Assembly: GCF_000151665.1 (NCBI RefSeq)
Contig: NW_013171868.1
Coordinates: 379,501 to 443,500, forward strand
Direction: 5' to 3'
DNA length: 64,000 nt
From: Blastocystis hominis
Taxonomy: Eukaryota; Sar; Bigyra; Opalinata; Blastocystidae
Shown here: in pieces, positions 23,926 through 33,732 of the stretch
Layout of the letters: every line of letters begins with the position of its first letter
Position numbering within the stretch: the stretch's first letter is position 1
Position numbers and translations under genes: made by a program
Notes under the pieces: generated by a model
Databases searched by the model: none
What the model saw: only the letters and a program-made list of their open reading frames with translations
What the model was told of the DNA's origin: nothing

Positions 23926-25263
23926 TTAAACATAGTGATTGAGAAGCATCTCGAACTTCTCCTGCTTGGCAGACTGAGGTTCCGGCTTGCCATTCTCCAG
24001 GATGTACTTCTCGCACTCCTCGAAGGTGGCTTCGCCGTTTTCTATTCTAGCACCAATTCCAGTGGTGTATGACTCATAGCGCTTGTCAACCATCTCCTGG
24101 TAAATCTTGTCATTCATGATTTTCTCCACAATGAGAAGGGCACGAGCAAAAGTATCCATCGCTCCAATATGAGCAATGAAGCGATCCTCCATATCCGTAG
24201 ACTCTCTGCGAACGTGCGCATCGAAGTTCAAGCCTCCGCTGTGCAGACCTCCAGCGCGAATGATGTGGTACATCACAATCACAGCCTTCTTCACATCCAT
24301 CGGGAACTGATCCGTATCCCAGCCAAGCAGAGTGTCGCCAGTGTTCGCATCGACGGAACCCAGCATACCCTCGTTGCAGGCAAACACGATGTCATGCTCG
24401 TAATCGTGGCCGGCCAGCGTGGTGTGGTTCGGCTCAATGTTCAGCTTGAAGTCCTTCTCCAGTCCGTACTTGCGCAGGAATCCAATGACGGTCTGCGCAT
24501 CGTAGTCGTACTGGTGTTTCGTGGGCTCGCGAGGCTTCGGCTCAATGAGCAGCTGGAAGGTAGCGCCAATCTTCTTCTTGTACTCCACGGCCATACGCAT
24601 GAACTGGCCCATGTGATCGAGCTCCTTTCCAGGAAGGCTGTTCAGAATGCTCTGGTAACCCTCACGGCCACCCCAGAACACATAGTTCTCACCGCCCAGC
24701 TTCTTGGTGATGTCCATCGCCTTCTTCACCTGAGCAGCGGCAAGGGCGAAGACGTGAGCATCGGGGTTGGTGGAAGCACCGTTCATGAACACACGATCTC
24801 CGAACATGTTCGCCGTTCCCCACAGCAGCTTCACTCCCGTCTGCTTCTGCTTCTCCAGCATATAGTCGGAAATCTCGTCCAGGCGGCGGTTGGTTTCCTC
24901 CAGAGTCTCGCCCTCAGCCACAATATCGCGGTCGTGGAAGCAGTAGTACTCAACGCCCAGCTTGGTGAAGAACTCGAAGGCAGCATCGCACTTCTTCTTG
25001 GCCTCCACCATGGGGTCGGCATCTCCACACCAAGGTCTGTTCAGGGTCGGTCCTCCGAACTGATCATTGCCCTGATAGCAGAAAGTGTGCCAGTAGCAAA
25101 CAGCGAAACGGAGGTGGTCCTTCATTTTCTAAAGTCCACACGATAAACCAAAGATTACCTTTCCTAGAACCACTTGCTCAGCATTGTACCACTTAAAAGA
25201 AAGGTCATTCATGCTAGCGCTGCCCTCATACTTAATGTTCGAAATACCTGGGAAATACTCCAT
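23926..25263 (-). CDS. xylA: xylose isomerase
   Basis: Interconverts D-xylose and D-xylulose (and glucose and fructose in vitro) using two divalent metals. The start ATG at 25261-25263 begins MEYFPGISNIKYEG; one 30-bp intron at 25129-25158 separates it from a long exon. About 435 residues, the normal length of the long (group II) bacterial and fungal type. Key segments are present: FCFHD-like YYCFHDRD with the catalytic His/Asp, WGGREGY, the metal ligands in EPKPREPTKHQYD, NIEPNH and DTDQFP. The best-known eukaryotic relatives are from anaerobic gut fungi, and the family is otherwise bacterial, so horizontal origin is likely. It would let the cell use pentoses from plant fibre. The stop is TAA at 23926, with TGTTTGTT at 23897-23904. 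Confidence 0.95.
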
Positions 25264-25428
25264 TTTAATGAAAATTATGAGATACAAAATCCTCAACTAT
25301 TTTAGAGATTTCCTTGATAATTATTAAACAAAAGATGACCACTATACATATCAATGATCAAATGGAATATCATTTGCAACAAACAGAACAATTGATTATT
25401 CTTGTTCTTTTTTTGGATTGTCGACCCT

Positions 25429-26252
25429 CTAATTAGATTCTTCGTCATCTAAACTTGCTTCTTCACTCGCTGAACTATTTTTGCTCTCACTCTCACTCTC
25501 ATCCTCTAAATCATTTTCACTTTCATCCTCTTCGTCACTGGATGCTCTGGCTCGTGTATCTAGGCCTCCTTCTTCCACTTCTACCAAAGGAATTTGAGCT
25601 TGGGTAAAATCAATTGTGTTCCCACTCAGAGAACGAGCACATTCCAGTACCAAGTCGAGGCGGCCACGGAGACGCATTATTTTCTTGTAAGACGCACTGC
25701 GATCCGACAGAAGACGCATAAGCAATGAGAGACGACGACGTAAATTAGGAACAGACATAAGAAACGAACTGTGGTAACGCAGAATTGTAATTACCCAAAG
25801 CAAAAGGATCTGACCTCTCTATAAACATCAAAACAGAACATTGAGAATACTCTAGGATTAGCTTCCAGCTTCAGAACAATTGTGTCTAGGAGCGATAGTA
25901 CGAACTTCACATTTAATCGTTCTATGGTCTGATTTACGATCTACAAACTCAAAATTGACCAGAAACTACACTTTTCGGTCGTTTACGTTCAGTATATTAT
26001 CAATTTGAGTAAAATCACTTGTTTCCAAATACTGGGAAAGCAAAACTTCTAGAGAGCCTGTTTTGGGAAGTTTGCTGGAATTCTTTGCATTGTTCATTTC
26101 GGACATTATATCCACCACTTCCTCCTTGCCCAAACTCTCCAATCTCTTTCCAAGAGAAACTCCTGATTTGGGGGCGGAAGTATCATCTATATTTTTGGAA
26201 CAACATCAAATAGAATACTTTTCACTCCAGCATTGTCCACCATCTTCTCCAT
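25429..26252 (-). CDS. stand-alone Utp12-domain protein (WDR43/UTP5-like C-terminal half)
   Basis: Exons join across introns, including a 32-bp one upstream of the RGQILLLWVITILRYH block. The protein of about 230-250 residues is nearly all Utp12 domain: SLEVLLSQYLETSDF, then HSSFLMSVPNLRRRLSLL and RLRGRLDLVLE, followed by an acidic Ser/Glu/Asp tail ending in stop 25429. In UTP5/WDR43 and other t-UTP proteins this domain follows a WD40 propeller and serves in small-subunit processome assembly on pre-rRNA. No WD40 repeats precede it here: the next gene upstream ends at 26324. The start ATG at 26250-26252 is chosen because it sits just after that gene's 3' motif and joins in frame through a 32-bp intron. 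Confidence 0.75.
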
Positions 26253-26295
26253 TTGGCCAAAAAAAAGAAATGGCCAAATAACCGCGATTTCATAA

Positions 26296-26303
26296 AACAA
26301 ACA
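26296..26303 (-). terminator. TGTTTGTT 3'-end motif of the C2H2 gene
   Basis: Minus-strand octamer about 20 bases after the TAA at 26324-26326 and about 44 bases before the next gene's start codon. Confidence 0.7.
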
Positions 26304-26323
26304 AATCAACTCTTTATCGTTGA

Positions 26324-26960
26324 TTCCATAATTCTACAAGGGATGACGCATACAGCTGGATCGTTTTCATCTCTAGACATCGCGTATTAGGCAAATAGTG
26401 AGTGATGGCCTCATACTAAAGTAAACTCATTCATAAATCTATACTTCTTCACGAGACACCAGATAGGAACCATCTTTTGCGATAATTTCCATTTCCTCTC
26501 CTTGCTCGACAGGAATGGCGTGCTCCTCATCCTGATCCTTGTGAACTCTTTGGTGGCGCTTGCATTGTCGCTCAGAGGAGAAGTGCAGGTGGCAGAACGG
26601 ACATTGAACGTTTACAGCCGATCGTTGAGGTAGTTCTCCATAGAGATCCTGCTTGTCATACGCTTCGTCCTGATGGCGGTGGACAAATGTCTGAATAGGG
26701 TGAAAGCAAGAGGGAAGAGTGAGGCGAGCATTCGAATAGAAAATAGGGATGGTGTATTCCACAACATAATAACATGATGGATCTGATTTCATTTGATTAA
26801 GTTCAATTTCGTTTATCAAATAATCGCCATATGTATGAGGCTCTTCACTCCCATACAAGGCTTTATTTAATCGATTCACAACCTCCGGTACCAATTGTAG
26901 CAAGTGTTTGTTCTTCTTATAATCATAAAATGACTTAAAATGATTATAAGCAGCAGACAT
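26324..26960 (-). CDS. C2H2 zinc-finger protein
   Basis: Two exons: 26960 down to the codons for SREE, then a 29-bp intron (about 26414-26442), then a short exon ending WNQR and TAA at 26324. About 200 residues. One canonical C2H2 finger is visible (CPFCHLHFSSERQCKRHQRVH, Cys-x2-Cys-x12-His-x4-His) in the C-terminal third. The N-terminal part is alpha-helical and rich in Tyr/Leu (VVNRLNKALYGSEEP) and is not recognised. Nucleic-acid binding is likely from the finger; no pathway can be given. Confidence 0.7.
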
Positions 26961-27014
26961 CTTTGCGATCGTGCTATGGGACGTCCAAGAGAGAGGATCT
27001 TCTGTAAGTGATCG

Positions 27015-27694
27015 TTAAGGAATCAAATGAGGAGAATCGATCCTTTTCAACTCCACTCAATCAACAATGAAATAAGGATATGCAAACCACAATCGAAAAG
27101 ATGCTTACGAATGTTCAAAACGCAACAACGGAGCCTATCACTAAAAAACAGCATTGCCCAGAACAGAATACAAATCGTCATCGTCACGAAAACCAAAATA
27201 GAGCACATGGTCTCCAAGAAGACGCAAACCCTCGATACAAATACGACAGCAAGTCTTTCTGGGGTTGGTACATGGTCTGCTATTATCGAAAAAGAAATCT
27301 ACTATCTGCTTGATGTGACTTGCTTCGTCTCTGCTTCACTTGAAAAGCCTATTCCTACCGCATTCTCTGGATGCGCTGCTCAGATGATAAATTCATCACT
27401 GCCACTGTAATGTGTAATTTATTGCTTGGAACGGCCATCATTCCGTAGATAGGGTTTATCTGCTTCAACTCCTCTTGTATCGCTTCACACTAGGAACAAC
27501 TCAAAATTAGATTGTACGTGACTCCATAGAGCGGGAGAATTTAGCCGAATTGCAAGAAAGTGAGTTGGTCTCTTGGATTTGCTGATATTCCCTCTAAATT
27601 CCACTGGAAGACAGTCAATTTCAGGGAGTTCTCCATACTTTGAAAGATAATCCTCTTCGAAAGGAATGTCTTGCGAATTACTTTCCTTCGACAT
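27015..27694 (-). CDS. AKAP7/ASCC1-like 2H phosphoesterase-fold protein
   Basis: The start ATG at 27692-27694 gives MSKESNSQDIPFEED. The sequence then has RPTHFLAIRLNSPALW and, after a 28-bp intron, PSNKLHITVAVMNL, which holds the first H-x-T/S-x motif of the 2H phosphoesterase superfamily. Next comes IEGLRLLGDHVLYFGFRDDDDL, the region that precedes the second motif in AKAP7-type proteins. A weaker second motif (SPHLI) can be read near 27020 through further introns. This family binds AMP/CMP or hydrolyses cyclic or 2'-5' nucleotides. The 3' exons and end are approximate. Confidence 0.6.
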
Positions 27695-27947
27695 GTATTC
27701 GTGACTCTTAAAATAAAGAAGATCTTCCGAGTTTGATTACACAATAGTTGAGAGAAAATGTAAAAGTAGCTTTCGTTTTTGATCGTATTCGTTGTATTCG
27801 TGCAACACTCACCCGGAAACACACAATCGAGTTATCGTTTCACTATAATTCTTAACAAATAGAATGAGAAATCCCAAAGAAAGTGAATAGAATAACAAAG
27901 AAAATTGAAATTCCAAATTTGTTTTCAAGCTAGTACTTGTAATTGAA

Positions 27948-29337
27948 ATGGCAGAACAGAATATTGAATTAAAGGTCAAATTGATGGAGGGTGCAGATCT
28001 GATGGTGAACGTGAAGTTGTCCGACACAGTCCAATCACTAAAAGAGAAGATCCAGGCAATGACATCTATACCTACCGAGCAGCAGCGAGTTATTTTTCGG
28101 GGAAGAATTCTTGAGAACGAAACTACGTTAGGGGAATGTAATTTGGAGGATCGGGACACTGTTTTCTTAGTAAAGCAAACTGTATAATTTTGATGGAAGT
28201 GTTAATTGTAGCCACATCCTCCAAGTGAGCCTGCTCAGCCACCTCCCGCTGAGCCACAGCCTGTAAATCCCGGAAATATTGTGGCGCCGATCTTAAATAT
28301 TTTGACTTCAACAGTTGATACTCTTATTCATCAGTTACCGCAAGCTCAGCAAAACCCAACAAATGTGCGGACATTTTTCCACAATACTGTAAATATGTCT
28401 CCTGTGGCTGCAACTGCAACTGCGACTGCAACTGCTCCTACCCCTACAGCTTCTCCTGTTCCTTCTGAAGGGCTCGATGACCCTGTTGAGTAAGTTTATG
28501 AAATGGTTTCAAATATAGTGATGTATTAAACGAAGTGTTTGGCTTATCAGACGATCAGCAACAAGATCAGCAACAAGATCAGCAACAAGATCAGCAACAA
28601 GATCAGCAACAAGATCAGCAACAAGATCAGCAGCCACAACCACAACCACAACCACAACAAAACCAATCACAACAACAACAAGACCAACCACAACAACAAC
28701 AACAAGACCAACCACAACAAGCAACGGGTAACCAGGATAGAAATCGCTCGATTGCCGATTCTCTGATCGTATTCCTCCTTTTTGCTTCACATTCAGCGCA
28801 ATATCAACGAAGCTTCCCAGCAACTCATGCACCAAAATAGCAACGATGTAGCCTTCTCGCGCTTCTCTTGAATCTAGGCAACTGTGCGCGCGCTAGCGGC
28901 TTATAACAGTTATCTTCCACAGTATGCCGCGTTTCTACAGCGCAAACTCCGCGAATCCAACTTCCGTCCGAGCGCTTGGGGCGAAATGCAGCAAGCCATG
29001 CAGCAGCATATTCAACTCACGCAGACGCTCATGCGATTGCCAGCGCCAGCGCCGAATCGAAATGACATTCAGCGCGTTGATGTGATCGCGACAACAATTC
29101 CGATGGTGATGGTTTGTTGCATTGTACTTGATGAGATTGTAGGGGCAGAACGGAGAGAGAGGGTTCGATCAACAGCAGATAAACCAGATTATGCAACAAA
29201 TTAGAGGCGTAGTTGGAGGAAATAATAGTCAGGGAAATGAGTCAGGAGGAAATAGTGGTAATAATGGCAGCAATGGTAATAACGGAAATAATAATTCGAA
29301 TCCTGACAACAATGATTACAATGGGATGTATCTGTAA
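27948..29337 (+). CDS. ubiquitin-like domain protein with Gln-rich repeat (BAG6/ubiquilin type)
   Basis: The N-terminal 75 residues are a clear ubiquitin-like domain (SDTVQSLKEKIQAMTSIP, QQRVIFRGRILENE) without a C-terminal di-glycine, so it is an integral domain and not a conjugated modifier. Six exons join across introns at 28182-28211, 28490-28518, 28769-28796, 28848-28877 and 29112-29142. After the domain come a Pro/Ala/Thr-rich linker, a run of Gln-Gln-Gln-Asp units, a helical region (NEASQQLMHQNS, FRPSAWGEMQQAMQQH) and an Asn/Gly-rich tail ending TAA at 29335-29337. The layout resembles BAG6 or ubiquilin chaperone adaptors of the proteasome pathway. The precise orthologue is not certain. 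Confidence 0.75.
28553..28632 (+). repeat. 12-bp tandem repeat GATCAGCAACAA, about six copies
   Basis: Nearly perfect tandem units encode Asp-Gln-Gln-Gln. The repeat is followed by a second CAA/CCA-rich stretch (to about 28725) that encodes Gln/Pro. It sits inside the ubiquitin-like protein gene and keeps frame. Confidence 0.95.
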
Positions 29338-29477
29338 TGTTTGGAATGTTTGTGTCACAAATCTTTACGTTTTTATTTATTTTAATTTTAATAGTTTGAA
29401 ATGGAGTAGATGGGTTTTCTATAAATTCTATTGCATAGAAATCTTGTATCTTCTACAAATAGGGTTGATTGGTTAAT

Positions 29478-31460
29478 ATGTCGCAAAACAGGTATTTATT
29501 GTTCAGTAGGCTATTGCTCACAATATAGGAAAGGACTCGCATCTTATCGAACGAAAATTGGAGTTTGCTTCCGAAAGGCACTCATTTCGCAATGTACTCT
29601 ATTTCAGTTTTCTTAATAATAGGTCCATGTAAGATCTATAGAATTGCAAGGGGAAAATGATCGAGAATTATCTATCATTGTTATCACATACCGCCAGGAT
29701 GGGTATGAAGTTATTTTTGTATGTAATTATCTAGTAAATATATTGCTGTCTCTCTAAGTGATCACTCGATTCGAATTATTGATTCCTATACTGGAAAAGA
29801 AATAGCTGTACCCAAATCCCGTAAAATAATCATTGGTAGAATTTATGCGCTCATCTACACACAGCATGGACTGTGAAATGGCATCCACGCTGTCCGAACA
29901 TTCTAGTGAGTGGCTCAGCGCCTGGAATGATTGTAGTGTGGGATGTGTTCGAGAAGCGAATAAAAGCTCGCGTATTTCTCGATATAGATGCAATGGTGAA
30001 TTCGATCGACTTCCATCCCACGTTTCTTTGTAGAAATCGATTGATTCATAGGAAGGATCTGGTTATGTTCTGTTGTGATGATAGTGTGTTTCTCTGGGAT
30101 TACGAAGTAGCTCTTGATCCTTGCTTTTCAGTAGTCAAATCGATCTCCCAAACGAATCATTCATTGTGTGAATCGGAAGGTTGAAATCTCTCTTTTTGCT
30201 GGAGGAGGAGAACTTCTGTTGGTTGGCTCCAAGATCGCTGATAATCGAAACAATAATCCAAATGTAAACAACAACGACAACAATGATGATGATGATGATG
30301 TGAATGAAAATGAAAATGAAAATGAAAATGAAAATAACAATACAAATGAAAGCAATGATGAGAATGATCTTCAAAATAACCAAAACACAGATAGAAATAA
30401 TAATAATATTCATGTACCCAATCGAGTGATAAATCAACAACTACACAACAATATTCCAAATACAAATCCTTCACATATAAATAGCACCATTCCAGTGCCA
30501 AACAATCAAAGAGAAGACCTCGGCACGATCCAAGAATATCTTCTCAAGATCACAGATACCTTTAGCGTTTCACAGCCAATCACGATTACAACGAGTGCTG
30601 TTTTTCTTAATTCAGAGGGACTCTCCGTTAGTTCGTGCGGTATGTTTCTCCTTTGTGTCATGTACCGATCTTGTCTTCTTTCTGAGATAGTGACGGACCT
30701 CCAGAAATTCAGCAGCCTTCTTATTGTATCATGAGCTATGGTCCTGTTCTGGATCGTGCTCTTTTGTTTTCCAACCATCTGTTCGAGCCACAAACTGTCG
30801 ATCTGTCGCATGAGAAGAGCTTTACTCGCATCATGCAGCAAAACTTGAATTCAGACAAAGAGGGGGAAATCGCCGTCGAATCCTCGTTCCATGGTATTGT
30901 GTGTTGGCCTGTCGCGAATAGATCCGAACGATATCCAGTATGGTTTTCACCCTTCTGCCAAGTGTGATATTGGAGTCGGGAAAGTGCATTGCCGCTTAGC
31001 TGTCCTAAGCTTGGATCCAGAAACCAAAGGATCGATTCTGGAGTTTATTAACATTCGAAATGATGTTTCAATTATCTCTCTGGAGTTCTGCCCTTCAAAT
31101 AACTTTATTCTTCTTGCTACTGAAGATAAGTAGATGCAATTGATTGTGTGAACCGTTTAGCCAGCACTGGTATCGTGATGATACAGCAGAGCAGCATGCT
31201 ACTGTACGCGTCATCCAATCGACAACTTGGGAAGTCGTTGTAGGTCCTGATAGCGGCATTGAGTGTAGTTTGAGCATTGCTTCGTCAATGGAACTCCCAA
31301 CTCCACCTGTTGGAATCCAGCACATTTTTCTTTTTCTTGTGGTCTCTGTAATGGAAATATTATTAACTTTTCTTAATTCTTGTTTTCTCTATACTGATTG
31401 GACGAACAGAAGGTTTTCCCTCCTTCTGCTCATTATGTAAATAATCCACATTTTTTATGA
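29478..31460 (+). CDS. AMBRA1-like WD40 protein with Asn/Asp-rich insert
   Basis: The start ATG at 29478 begins MSQNR. Several short introns are needed. The N-terminal WD40 repeats are clear: YIAVSLSDHSIRIIDSYTGK, then after a 44-bp intron PWTVKWHPRCPNILVSGS and MIVVWDVFEKR, then VMFCCDDSVFLWDYE. A long low-complexity insert follows (30240-30420, Asn/Asp/Glu-rich with a GAAAAT hexamer repeat). WD40-like repeats resume near 30740-31290 (PEIQQPSYCIMSYGPV, NDVSIISLEFCPSNNFILLA). The phrase P-W-x-V-K-W-H-P and a propeller split by a long disordered insert are typical of AMBRA1, a substrate receptor of CUL4 ligases in autophagy and the cell cycle. Orthology is tentative and the 3' end is approximate. 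Confidence 0.55.
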
Positions 31461-31461
31461 A

Positions 31462-32327
31462 TGGTACCTATACAGCATAACCATATTACATCTAGCTTCA
31501 CTTATTCGTCCGGTAGAGATTTCTCTTCCATGTCCTCCTCCGGCGTCCATACAACCAATAAAGGACGTCGTATGGGGTAGAAAACGGTCTGCATCAGAAT
31601 TCCTTGGATCCGCACTAGTAAAACAAAGTAGATTGGAATCCTTGTCTGCAGATATCCTCAGTAAGAAAGTAGCACATGTGGGTACTGTTATTGGGTTCTG
31701 CGATGAAGTCCTCCGCATGTTTGATGAATTGGTATCCCAAACCTACAGCCCTTCTGATCAGCGTAGGTCGTTCCTGCTGCTCGACTGTTGGATTCTGTGG
31801 AAGACCAGATAAAGAAGAATACGGTTATGAAACCGCCTATTGATTCTAAACCCAAAGCGCAAGTGGCTGCTTTTCGAGAATTCAAGCCACCACGATCAAT
31901 TCGTACCATACAGTATCCGTCAAAGTCCTCTGCTTTCTTCCAACACATCGTTACACCTCCCCTCCTATCAAAACCATCCACAGTCGATTTAAATTTTGAT
32001 TTTTAACAGTAGGAAAAGCCAAAAGAGATCCGCAGCCTTCCCAACTATAAAACCGCTGTATACAAAGAGAACGATAGGATCGAATGGGGGCAGAGCGGCG
32101 TTTACAAGGAGCAGCAATTGAAACAGGCGGATGAAGAAGCCGAAACTGATGAGGAAACGATTGTTTATGGGGTGAAAATGGCCAATAAAAACGTGAGGAA
32201 CGCCTGCAAGGCGGTCAAAAGTCGGGACTGGTCGATTCGAACGCGTTTACAGAACTATCAAATTTCGATAAAGCGACTGAAAGAAGTAAATCGAAGGAAA
32301 CGATTGTTACAGCTTTGTTTTGAATAA
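31462..32327 (+). CDS. hypothetical protein
   Basis: A plus-strand frame without stops runs through about 31480-31800 (DVVWGRKRSASEFLGSALVK, HVGTVIGFCDEVLRMFDELV). It can be linked to later exons (MKPPIDSKPKAQVAAFREF near 31830; EKPKEIRSLPNYKTAVYKEN near 32020-32327, ending TAA). The borders are not certain, and the start is unknown. The last exon is charged and probably coiled. No family was recognised. The stop at 32325-32327 is only seven bases before the next start codon. A joint transcript or a continuation of the AMBRA1-like gene is possible. Confidence 0.35.
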
Positions 32328-32334
32328 ACCCAAA

Positions 32335-32909
32335 TGGCTGATTTTCTTGAAGGAAATGAGGCAAATGAGAGAGAAATGATGGAGGCAACTCTGAAAAGCA
32401 AGGAGAAGGAGTTGTACAATGTAGTCCGTAGTTTGACTGGATAATTTGATAGATGGGATATGGTGATGGAGCTAATAAGTCCTATGAACAGCAATTTCAA
32501 GTAGGACTCGACATTACTGTTTTCAACTAGAATGGATTCAATACTGGCTTTAAGGAAGGAGACGCTTTCGGAAAGTGTGTTGGAATCATCAATGCTAGTT
32601 TAAAGTGGGTGTTTTATGCAGTTTTTTAATTTAGGATTTTAGACCTGTGCTTTAAGAATCCTTCGATAGATAGTGAAATTCGGAGTATGTATTGCGTCAC
32701 GATGTCTCATTTTAGACTCTTTTATCGCTTGGAGACAAGATATCGAAGCCAGTCTAATTCCTCCCCAGTTGGAGCTGAAACAAAGTCAATACAGTGTTCT
32801 TAAGGCAGAAAAATTGGGTCTTATCATGAATCGCATTAAGGACCTCTTTTGCGCTCTTAAGATGAACGAGTGCGTAATGATGAAACTGTTATCAACCATA
32901 TCTATTTAA
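32335..32909 (+). CDS. Yae1-domain protein (YAE1/LTO1 family)
   Basis: Five exons: MADFLEGNEANEREM..., then MGYGDGANKSYEQQFQ, then NGFNTGFKEGDAFGK, then a helical C-terminus ending TAA at 32907-32909, separated by four introns of about 30 bp. The Gly-rich pattern GYxxGxxxxxxxxFQxGFxxGFKxG is the Yae1 domain. In yeast, Yae1 and Lto1 act as an adaptor that brings the cytosolic Fe-S assembly machinery to the ABC protein Rli1, needed for ribosome biogenesis and translation termination. TGTTTGTT follows at 32929-32936. Confidence 0.75.
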
Positions 32910-32928
32910 CCAAACATCTCTACAACTT

Positions 32929-32936
32929 TGTTTGTT
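32929..32936 (+). terminator. TGTTTGTT 3'-end motif of the Yae1 gene
   Basis: Octamer 20 bases after the TAA. It lies in a 31-bp gap between two convergent stop codons (32909 and 32941), so the two transcripts must end within, or overlap across, this gap. Confidence 0.65.
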
Positions 32937-32940
32937 TTTG

Positions 32941-33608
32941 TTATTCACACTTATGCCACTTTTTTGGCTCCGTCCCCTCTTTCATTGATGCGTAGCGAGC
33001 TGCAATATAAAGGAAATCGCTGAGACGATTCACAAACTGATATACCGAGGTACTAACATCCTTGTTCTGCAAAAGCATGCTCAGCGATCTCTCGGCTCTT
33101 CTGCAAATTGCTCTCGAGACATGCAAATGACTTGCCGCTTTGCCTCCTGACTACAGATTATTATTATTAAAGTACAGTATTATACAGGCAAAATGAACGA
33201 ATCTTGCTTTGGTAACTCTCTGTCCAATAAGTAGGACCACTTTTCCAACTCTTGTACATGGGATTCTGAAAAATGAGTTTTATTCACTTGACGCTCCCTC
33301 GATTGACTAAGTGGAGTAGCAACGGCAGCACAAACATCAAAGAGTAAACATTGAACATTTTCCAAATAACTGTCCAAAAGAGAACATGAGTCAGTCATAA
33401 ACTCACGAGATAATCCTATAAAACTGTTACATTCGTCGAGTGTCCCCAACACTTCAAAATGGATATCAGATTTAGGGAAACGCTTTCCATTATAGAGACA
33501 ACTCATTCCCTGATCCCCAGATCGCGTGGTAATATCAACATCATACTGTTGCACGCTAACTTCGTCAACACTACTTGAATGAATAGACTCTTCTTGCTGC
33601 TCGCTCAT
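32941..33608 (-). CDS. MMAB: ATP:cob(I)alamin adenosyltransferase (PduO/MMAB type)
   Basis: Makes adenosylcobalamin, the cofactor of methylmalonyl-CoA mutase. Two exons with one 35-bp intron at 33151-33185; about 210 residues. Typical segments are TRSGDQGMSCLYNGKRFPKS near the start, VLGTLDECNSFIGLSRE, the substrate loop FILPVSGGKAASHLHVSRAI formed across the splice, and CRRAERSL with the conserved Arg residues. The family is mitochondrial in animals. Here the N-terminus is acidic and shows no obvious transit peptide, so location in the organelle is inferred. The gene is head to head with acetyl-CoA synthetase, 124 bp apart. Confidence 0.93.
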
Positions 33609-33732
33609 AATCTATATCCGGGATAGAGTAGAATAATGAGATACCGCCATCCACTGAGACAAAGAAGAGCAGGAGTTGAAAATCAATAATGACTGTGCGC
33701 TTCATTGTATTCTAGAGAATTTGCCTGGAACT
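33609..33732. promoter_or_regulatory. shared divergent promoter region
   Basis: Only 124 bp separate the start codons of the cobalamin adenosyltransferase (minus) and the ADP-forming acetyl-CoA synthetase (plus). Any core promoters must lie here. No TATA box or other named site was identified. Confidence 0.45.

Noticed and set aside
24169-25146. Plus-strand 325-codon open frame
   Set aside because: Exactly antisense to xylose isomerase and without family similarity.
28553-28632. CRISPR-like array
   Set aside because: Twelve-base units without spacers that keep reading frame inside an exon; a simple coding tandem repeat.
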